A DNA stretch of 7,513 bases from an uncultured Porphyromonadaceae bacterium (GTDB taxonomy: Bacteria; Bacteroidota; Bacteroidia; Bacteroidales; Muribaculaceae), in assembly GCA_905212215.1 (NCBI GenBank), contig CAJMDR010000090.1:1-7513 (forward strand), written 5' to 3'. A program made the translations under genes and the position numbers. The notes beneath the pieces are model-generated. The model saw only the letters and a list, made by a program, of their open reading frames with translations. It made no database searches and was not told the DNA's origin. Shown piece by piece: positions 1 to 7,100 of the stretch (positions are counted from its first letter, which is position 1; each line of letters starts with the position of its first letter).

Positions 1-638
1 CCGGCTTCGGCAACGTAGCCTGGGGCGCTGCTACCAAGGCTACCGAACTCGGCGGCAAGGTTGTCACCATCTCCGGTCCTGACGGATACATCTACGATCC
101 CGCCGGCCTCGACGCCGAGAAGATCGCTTATATGCTCGAACTCCGCGCTTCCGGCAACGACATCGTTGCTCCCTACGCTGAGAAGTTCGCAGGCAGCCAG
201 TTCTTCGCAGGCCGCAAGCCTTGGGAACAGAAGGTAGACATCGTTCTTCCTTGCGCTACCCAGAACGAGGTTAGCCTCGAGGACGCCAAGAACATCATCG
301 CCAACAAGGTTATGATGGTTGCCGAAGTCAGCAACATGGGCTGTCAGGCAGAGGCTATCGACGCCTTCATCGCCGCTAAGCTCCCCTACGCTCCCGGTAA
401 GGCTGTCAACGCCGGTGGTGTTGCCGTTTCCGGCCTCGAAATGAGCCAGGACGCTGAGCACCTCCAGTGGAGTGCTAAGGAAGTTGACGACCGTCTCCAC
501 ACTATCATGGCCGACATCCACGAGAACTGCGTGAAGTACGGCACTCAGGCTGACGGATACATCAACTACATGAAGGGCGCCAACATCGCAGGCTTCATGA
601 AGGTTGCCGACGCTATGATGGCTCAGGGCATCATCTAA
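1..638 (+). CDS. gdhA: Glutamate dehydrogenase, C-terminal part (5' truncated by window edge)
   Basis: This enzyme reversibly converts 2-oxoglutarate plus ammonium to L-glutamate using NAD(P)H in the cytoplasm; the family is a homohexamer. The first full codon is at base 3, giving 211 residues of a family that is usually about 445 long, so the N-terminal substrate domain lies outside the window. The visible part opens in the coenzyme Rossmann fold (GFGNVAWGAA, residues 1-10), followed by SGPDGYIYDP (24-33), the conserved LPCATQNE segment, AEVSNMG, and the glutamate-pocket segment NAGGVAVSGLEMSQ. It ends GANIAGFMKVADAMMAQGII, the normal C-terminus of this family, followed by tandem stops TAA TAG. 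An ATG at 132-134 is internal, because family sequence runs unbroken upstream of it. Codons are strongly biased to C- and G-ending forms, which suits a highly expressed gene. The F, P and D at residues 2, 26 and 27 match those of the NAD-dependent Clostridium symbiosum enzyme, so an automatic 'NADP-specific' label may be wrong. Family identity is certain; coenzyme preference is inferred. Confidence 0.97.
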   Translation, partial: GFGNVAWGAATKATELGGKVVTISGPDGYIYDPAGLDAEKIAYMLELRASGNDIVAPYAEKFAGSQFFAGRKPWEQKVDIVLPCATQNEVSLEDAKNIIANKVMMVAEVSNMGCQAEAIDAFIAAKLPYAPGKAVNAGGVAVSGLEMSQDAEHLQWSAKEVDDRLHTIMADIHENCVKYGTQADGYINYMKGANIAGFMKVADAMMAQGII

Positions 639-667
639 TAGCCGGAAATTCTTCCAAGTCATATTTT

Positions 668-705
668 AGCAGGCTGTTCCATTGCGGAACAGCCTGCTTC
701 CTTTT
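668..705 (+). terminator. Rho-independent terminator of gdhA
   Basis: A perfect 13-bp stem (668-680 with 686-698, arm AGCAGGCTGTTCC) closes a 5-base loop and is followed by TCCTTTT on the plus strand. It starts 29 bases after the gdhA stop. It also lies just beyond the stop of the convergent small gene, but read on the minus strand the hairpin is followed by AAAATAT rather than a T-run. It therefore looks like an intrinsic terminator for gdhA only, though the stem could still protect the 3' end of the opposing transcript. Confidence 0.88.
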
Positions 706-710
706 AGTGA

Positions 711-995
711 CTAATCGGACCAATCGGAGTTATGAGGTATCCGTCCGAAATCACCTTTCGGCAATTCTCCCTGTGCAGCGTTACCCGCCATGACAGACAC
801 GCATACGTAACGCAGCTGGTCAAGATGACCCACTGAGTCGTAGTGGCAGAACACGCTTCCTATTTTATTGGGGAAAGCATCCTCTCCGTTGAGATGCCGG
901 AAATGAATCTCCGTTGGGCGCTTCACGGCAGAGGCTGTAAGCACAGTTCCGGCAAGCAAAAACAGCGCCATGACTGATTGCAACTTCTTTTTCAT
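711..995 (-). CDS. Small exported protein of unknown function (94 aa)
   Basis: I do not recognise a family. The N-terminus is a clear Sec signal peptide: basic start MKKK, hydrophobic core about residues 8-20 (VMALFLLAGTVLT), and an ASA motif at 21-23 predicting cleavage before VKRP. The predicted mature protein has about 71 residues, is polar, and contains exactly two cysteines (Cys50 and Cys65) that could form one disulfide after export. No lipobox cysteine follows the signal, there is no second membrane segment, and there is no T9SS C-terminal sorting domain. The ATG is the only sensible start because it opens directly into the signal peptide. As is usual in Bacteroidota there is no Shine-Dalgarno; the leader is A-rich. 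A plausible promoter lies about 70 bases upstream. The gene is convergent with gdhA and lies 201 bp downstream of sprA on the same strand. The signal peptide and correct-looking promoter make it likely real. Function is unknown, and periplasmic versus surface location is undecided. Confidence 0.75.
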   Translation of the reverse strand: MKKKLQSVMALFLLAGTVLTASAVKRPTEIHFRHLNGEDAFPNKIGSVFCHYDSVGHLDQLRYVCVSVMAGNAAQGELPKGDFGRIPHNSDWSD

Positions 996-1062
996 ATCGT
1001 TGTGATTTAGTTGTGTAATTTATTTGTACTCATAAGTTATAACTGCATATAGCTTACAATTG

Positions 1063-1092
1063 CAAACTTAACACTTTTTTTCAATTACCAAC
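1063..1092 (-). promoter_or_regulatory. Putative Bacteroidota-type promoter for the small exported protein
   Basis: On the minus strand the sequence TAAGTTTG (1070 down to 1063) matches the Bacteroidota -7 consensus TAnnTTTG exactly. GTTG (1092-1089) sits 18 bases upstream as a one-mismatch -33 TTTG element, slightly closer than the usual 19-21. Transcription would begin near 1056-1058, leaving an AT-rich leader of about 60 bases before the ATG at 995. The -7 match is seen directly; promoter activity is inferred. Confidence 0.55.
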
Positions 1093-1126
1093 TATAATTC
1101 ACAAAAAAGAATGGGATTTTAGATTT

Positions 1127-1152
1127 TTCGGAAATACTATGTGTTATCCGAA
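1127..1152 (-). other. Weak hairpin downstream of sprA, possible part of its terminator
   Basis: TTCGGA (1127-1132) is complementary to TCCGAA (1147-1152) with a 14-base loop. It lies 45 bases after the sprA stop. On the minus strand it is followed by AAAAATC rather than T's; the nearest T-run (TTCTTTTTTG) comes about 18 bases later, at 1109-1100. It is therefore not a textbook terminator. The 201-bp spacer 996-1196 otherwise holds only the small gene's promoter and the inverted repeat at 1156-1199; no tRNA or small ORF is visible. Confidence 0.3.
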
Positions 1153-1155
1153 TGG

Positions 1156-1199
1156 TAATACCAATGGACTGAAGTTACATCGAAACTGGGTTGGTATTA
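1156..1199 (-). repeat. 9-bp inverted repeat that includes the sprA stop codon
   Basis: TAATACCAA (1156-1164) and TTGGTATTA (1191-1199) are exact reverse complements separated by 26 bases. On the sprA strand the first arm begins with the TAA stop itself. The second arm also lies inside a short palindrome, TGGTAATACCA (1153-1163), so it could pair either with the stop-codon arm or with itself. No T-run follows directly. It may be an RNA 3'-end structure or a binding site; this is inference from symmetry alone. Confidence 0.4.
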
Positions 1200-4100
1200 G
1201 CGGGCGAGGGAGAGGTTGAAGCTGATGCCGTAGTTGGAGTTGGTGGTGGGGAAAGAGGCATTGGTAACCAATGGCTTGTTGATCTGGTGGTCGAAGAAAG
1301 CCGACATAGTGACTCGTTTGCTGAGGGTGTAGCTGGCCATGAAGTTGATGGAGATGGTCTGCGAGCCGTTGGTGGCCTGGGTGTAGGCGGTCTCTATCTT
1401 GCGTATCAGTCCCTGATTTTGGCTGAAACTGAAATCAAGGTTCATGCTCAGGTCGTTGTTGACTCCGCCCTGACGGGAACCTATCTTGATAATTTTGTTG
1501 AAGTTGGCGATTTTATATCCGCAGCCGAGAGTGAACTGTTTGCTGGTAGCCTCCACAATCTGTCCCGCCGAAGTATTTAGGGTAAGGGTGCGGGCATCGC
1601 GGTATTCGGCGTTGAGGGTAAGGTCGTTTTTCAGCGTTATGCTGACGCCGATGAGAGGCGCGAATTTCTCCGTGATGGCAACGGAGGAGATATTGAACGG
1701 GGATGAGGGAATAGGCCGTCCTGTCTGCTGGTCGGAGGTGAAGCCGAAGTTTCCGTTGACGCCCACCCAGTCGAGATAGCTGGAATAGCTGCCTACGGAA
1801 TATGTACACTGATAGGCATGGCTGAAGGTGAGGGTCTTGAACAGATTCTTGATGAAAGGAATCTGTGTGAGACCGTCGTAAGTCACTCTCCAGTTAGGGC
1901 GCATTGAGCCGAGACCGGGGAAGTGTTCAAGGGTTATGCTGTTGGCATCGCCGCCGGTATATGCGGCAATGAATGCGGGAATCAGCACATCGCCGCTTGT
2001 GGCAGCCACGGTGCCTACCTCTGGATTATAGGGAGACCCTGCGTATGGTGTTCCTGCGAGGAAGCCTGCGTTGGGGTATACAGTGCCGTTGTACATGCTC
2101 TGCACTCTGTCGGCGACTACCGGAATGTTTGAGAGGAAGTTGTCGAAAGCTGCGCTCTGGTATCCGTTGTCGGCCTTGGAGCCTTTGAGGGCGGTGCCGA
2201 TGGCCATTGCTGTACGCGTATAGGTTCCGGTATGTGTTGTGGGCATTCCGGAATACATGAACTGTACCTGCCGTGTGCGGTTGTCGGTGAGGTTGCTGGT
2301 AAGGAGTACCTTAAGGCCTCTTACCGGCTCTAAGTTAAGCTCGAAGTTGAACTCCTTCATCTGGTTCCAGATGGCAGGAGAGGTCTGCGTGTCGTTGCAG
2401 ATGAGCCAGCCTCTGTCAAGGGCTTTCTGTACGTAATCCTCGCCCACGAAGCCGAATGCGAAGTCCACTCCCGGCGCCATGGGACCGTATTGGGTGCTTT
2501 GGCCGAATATGTCGCCTACCTCCGGCTGGAACAACGGGAGGTTGAGGCTATGGCTGGAACGGTAGCGCATGTTCACGCTACGGGGCATCATTATGAAACG
2601 GAGAGTATGTTCTCCTATCTCTTTGAAGACGTTCTTGCCCTCCTCCTTGCTGCGGTCGGTGATGGTCACCTTGAGGCTCTGTGAGCCTTTGGTGAGGATT
2701 TCCACGCGGTTTTCATCCAATACCTTGGTCTGCAGACGCATAGGTCTGTTGCCCGCCATTGCCACTATCTTCAGCTTCTTGCTCTTCATATTGTGGGTGA
2801 CGATGGTGGTGGTGTCGGGATTAAGGGTTATCGCCCGCTCGAACTTCTTCTGCTTCTGGTCTTTCCGCTGGTTTGCGGACCTCGCTCCGGAAGAGGAAGA
2901 GAACCGCTGGTTGATGCGTTTCAGGTAGGGAACTTTGTTGAATAGACCTTCGAGGTTCAGCCTTGCGTCGCCATTCCATACGGCGTTGTTCTGCACGGTG
3001 TTACCTATGTAGACATCATCATCGATGGTGGCGCCACGATCCCAGCGGTATGTGGCGGTATAGGTGACATTAGCCTGCAGGAAATCGAGGATCGGAATCC
3101 TGCTGAAGGGCGCGCGATAGCTACCGGTAAAGGTCTGGTTGTAGTTCCATGGCGTACCGAGTCCTTTGATAGAGTTCCACACGGTATCTTTCCAGTCGCG
3201 GTATTTGTCGGGGAAAAGACGTTTGTTCACCGCGCCAATGGTTTCCTCAATACGCGCTGTGGTGTTAGAGGCGAAAGTGAGGTTCAGCGACGGCAATATG
3301 TTCCATGACAGTGTGAACTGTCTGTCCCACAGGAAGTTTTTGCTTACCTGAACAGGAAGCTGGAAGTCAACGTCTACCTCCGAGCGGGTCTGCTGCTCGT
3401 AGTAGTAGCGCGACATATTGTTGAGGAAGGTGATGGAGTTGAAAAGCCAGTTTATGCCCCAGTCCTGCAGGAACTTGAGGTTCTTGTTCTTGGATTTCAG
3501 CCAGCCGAAGGGTTTCAGCGGCTTAATCATAGGTGAGTAAGAGTACTGGAACGATCCCCGGTAGTCGTTTGTATATTCGTATTGTGTTGTGGGATCCTGG
3601 TTCTTCTGCTTGTTGAAGGAGAAGGAGAAAGTGAAGTTAGCGGGGTCCCACGGCATGGGATTCTTGCTGCGAATGTTGAACTTGAAACCGCTCAGCGAGA
3701 AGCTCTCCACAGTCTTCTTGGTTATGGCATAGTCGCGGATGGAGTCTTTCTCATGCTTTGTGGTAGCGGCGTCAAGGGCATCCTTAAGCAAGATGTCCTG
3801 GTCGAGAGGATTATATTTCGGAGTAGTTGTTTCCGAGGAGCGGGAGTAGAATATCGGGGCCGAGAGCTTGGCCTTTGCCGGAAGGAGCTTGCCGATGTCG
3901 CCCTGTACTGCTATTGCGTACTGGTTATAGTCGTCCAGACGACGAGCCGACAGACCTTGGTCCACTCCTCCGAAGCCTGCTGTCTCGTTGTGGGTGGTGA
4001 AGTTGACGGTGGCAATGTCGCTGACACCTAAGTTCACGTTGGCTCTTGCTGCCCAGCCTCCGTCTTCGTTGAAGTCAGTAACACGCAGTTCGTTGAGCCA

Positions 4101-7100
4101 CACAATTCCATCCTTAACGGAATTCGACTTATTGCGCACACCTACTAACATAACCCTGACATCGCTCAGCGACGGATTACCCAATACGGTTGCGGTGTTC
4201 TGTGTGTTGTCAGGGTCATGTGTGGTATAGGGTATTGCATATCCCACGCCATCTATGCCTGAAGATTTGGCCTGATTGCGCTGGGTCTTGAGCTTGGTGA
4301 AAATCTCAAGAGGTATGTTGAGGTAGTTCTGCTGCGGCCAAACCTTGTTTCTGTCGGCGCTGGAACGGTTGTTGTATACGCCTGGAGCTGTGAGGTCGAG
4401 CGGAATCTCGTATTCGTAGTAGTTGTTTTTCACATCGGAGCCGAGGCGCAGGAAGAGCGCGAGGTCGCCGTTGCGAAGATTGGTAGGGTCGTCTATAAGA
4501 GCTTCAGAGTGAACCCACATCTGGAGGCGCTTATAGATACGCATGTCCATCTGCGTGTTTCGGTATACACCTCTTGCATCGCCAGGCTGGAGGCCTGTCA
4601 CCTTCATCTGCATGGCCTGTTCGTTAAGCTGCAGAGCCTGTGCCTGACCTGCATCCTGGAGACGGTCCACACCTGGAGGCAGCACGTAGTTCACCGGGGT
4701 GCGTGTGGAGTTTTCCTCTATGTTCACCGTGGACACATCCAGTTCACCTTCGGCGGGAGCATCGTTGCGGTTGTTGAGGTTGAAGTTGTATGAACGCCAT
4801 TCGCCACGCACAAGTTCCAGAGTGGCGAAACGGAGGTGGGTGACGGCACTGAAGTTGGTCATGAACATACGTGCGAAACGCACCGTGGAAAAGTCGTTGA
4901 TATTACCCACCACTTTCTCTGGCTGGTTCAAGGGTATCTTGAACTGATACCAGATAACCTGCACAGGTTTTCCGTCGCGGCCAAGCTGCATGCTTTCCTG
5001 CTTGTCGGTGATGTAGTTGCGGCCTACCTGAAGGTCTTCGGGTCGTATGCTGACTTTGTACTGGAAATAGCGCTCGTACTCGTTGAGGGTATTATCCTGA
5101 TTGATGTCTTCCACATCCGGCACATTTCGGCTCGACTGATACCATGGGTTGGAGCTTTGGTCGGGGCTGAGGGAGTTCCCCTCGGTACCGTTGTAATGCT
5201 TGTAGCGGTCGAGGATGCCGGTACGCTGCTCGTCGTAGTACGGCCAACGATAGAAATGGTAATTGTCTCCGGCGGGATCGGAGAACGGGCTGAAAGGATT
5301 TGCCTGCATCTCCTCTATGGTGGCAGGAGAAAGCTTAAGACGTAGCTTGTCGAGGAAGTTCTTGTATGTGTCGAACTCGAACTCCTCGGCTGTGCTGAGA
5401 CCGTTGAAGCCAAGGTCCTGGAGCAACCGTGCGTCGGCGCTGTTCTCGAAAGCGTATGTCAGGGAGTTCTGGCTGGAGACACGGCCCCATACGGTGTTCT
5501 GCATGAAGGTGAAGTTACCGTCGACGGGATTGCCGTTCTCGTAACTCTTCTTGCCGTCCTTGAGAATATCCTCGCTTATCTCGCCGAAGTTGAAGTAGAG
5601 GTCGCCGCCGGCGGTATTGGGATTCTCCGGGTCAAGGAACGGGTCGAGCATCCAGAACTCGAGGTATTCGATATTGCTGGCGTCGAAGTTGGTGTTGTCC
5701 ATCTTGCGCATGATGCCGCCCCATCGTTTTTCAGGGTTAAGCAGGAAGCCGTTGGCATCGATGTTGTCGGCGTCAAGGTTGTAGGGGCCACGTTCCGTAG
5801 GATAGAAACTCAGGTTGAGCGTCTGGATATAGCTTGATTCTCCGTATGCCTGGTCACGGCCCGGGAAAATCTCCTCTACGGTCACTTCGCGCACATAGGG
5901 GTTGGAGAGCTGCTTGAGGTCATTCTTCAGATAACCGGGCAGAGTGGGGGAGTTGCGCTGTGTGAAAGTGCGGTCTATGAAGTACCATGACAGCAACGCA
6001 CGGTTCTTGCCATAGTCTATGTTATTGCTCAGCGAGGCTTCGGGGAACAGGGCGTTGCTGCCACCGTCGTATGGCACGGAAGCAAGGGTCCAGGAATATG
6101 GCGAGCGGAGGTCGATGCCTGTCTGTGTGGTCTCGAAGTCATCGATATAGCTCGAACCCTTATTAGTGCCTGATTTCTGCTGATGCGGTACAAGTTGAGC
6201 GAACTCGGCGTTGACACTCAGCGTGGAAGGCGCCGTGGCGTTAACCGTTGGAATCTTGTTGATGAGGTTGGTGAGCCACATGAACTGCGTGTTGTAGTTC
6301 AGGTTCAGGCCCCACATGGTGTTGTTCACCGTCTCGTCGCCGATGTTTACTTTCTCCGTAAGACCACGTTCTCCGAAGTGCATCACGGTCGCTCCGAGAG
6401 TGAAGTCCTTGTTGAAACGGTATTGTGCGTCAAGACCCATCAGAGTCTTTCGCTGCATGGAGAACATGGATTGGTTTTCCATCGTCACGCTCACTGCGGT
6501 ACCGGATTCCACTATGCTCTGGTTGGTGATGGTGACGATGCCCATGTTGTAGTCTACGGTATAGTCCGAATTCTCGGTAAGGGTGACACCTCCGGCGGTG
6601 ACAATCACCGAGCCTCTGGGCACATTCATGGCGTTGAGGCGGATTGTGGCACCGCTTGATGCCTGATATTCGCCTACGAGCGAGAATTTGTTGCGGTCGG
6701 TAAACTGCCGCGCCACGGTGAGGGTTGAGTCGTACAGTTCCTGATAGACGTATGGATCCGCCAAGGCATCGTTGCCGATTTTCTTGCGTAGATTGGTGCC
6801 GAAGGGTTCTGCCACTGGGAAAATTATTTTTCCGGAGGATGACATTACTGTGTAACCCTCTATGTAATCGAAGAAACCGTCGGCATGACTTTCCTGGTTT
6901 GAGTCGATTCTGTCCAGACCCATTACCTGCAACAGAGGCTGGTTGGCGATGGGTCCTACCGGCAGATAGTTGATTTCTGTGCCTGTGGTATCGCTGAGAT
7001 ACTTGATATTCAGCTTGAACTTGTTCTGCTGCATCTGGTAAGCGCCCAAAGCATAGACGTTCTTCATCATCAGCTTCCACATGGGCAGTTTTGGAGAGAT

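Noticed and set aside
1021..1196. AT-rich spacer as a possible small RNA, attachment site or riboswitch
   Set aside because: It holds short T and A runs and weak hairpins but no tRNA-like fold, direct repeats or riboswitch core. A promoter plus the 3' end of sprA explains it adequately.
1191..1580. Plus-strand ORF of 129 codons opposite the 3' end of sprA
   Set aside because: It lies wholly antisense to sprA apart from a few bases and has a low-complexity Val/Gly/Glu composition typical of reading a beta-barrel gene backwards. No signal, domain or promoter is seen.
4836..5345. Plus-strand ORF of 169 codons inside sprA
   Set aside because: It is antisense to well-conserved SprA coding sequence. 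The hydrophobic look comes from complementing codons on the other strand, and no coherent family is recognisable.
6183..6659. Plus-strand ORF of 158 codons rich in His and Val
   Set aside because: It is antisense to sprA and its composition is a frame artefact. The His-rich stretches do not form a metal-binding motif that I recognise.
6430..7080. Minus-strand ORF of 216 codons in another frame of sprA
   Set aside because: It is an out-of-frame reading rich in Arg, His and Gln within the conserved sprA frame, with no start context and no known family.
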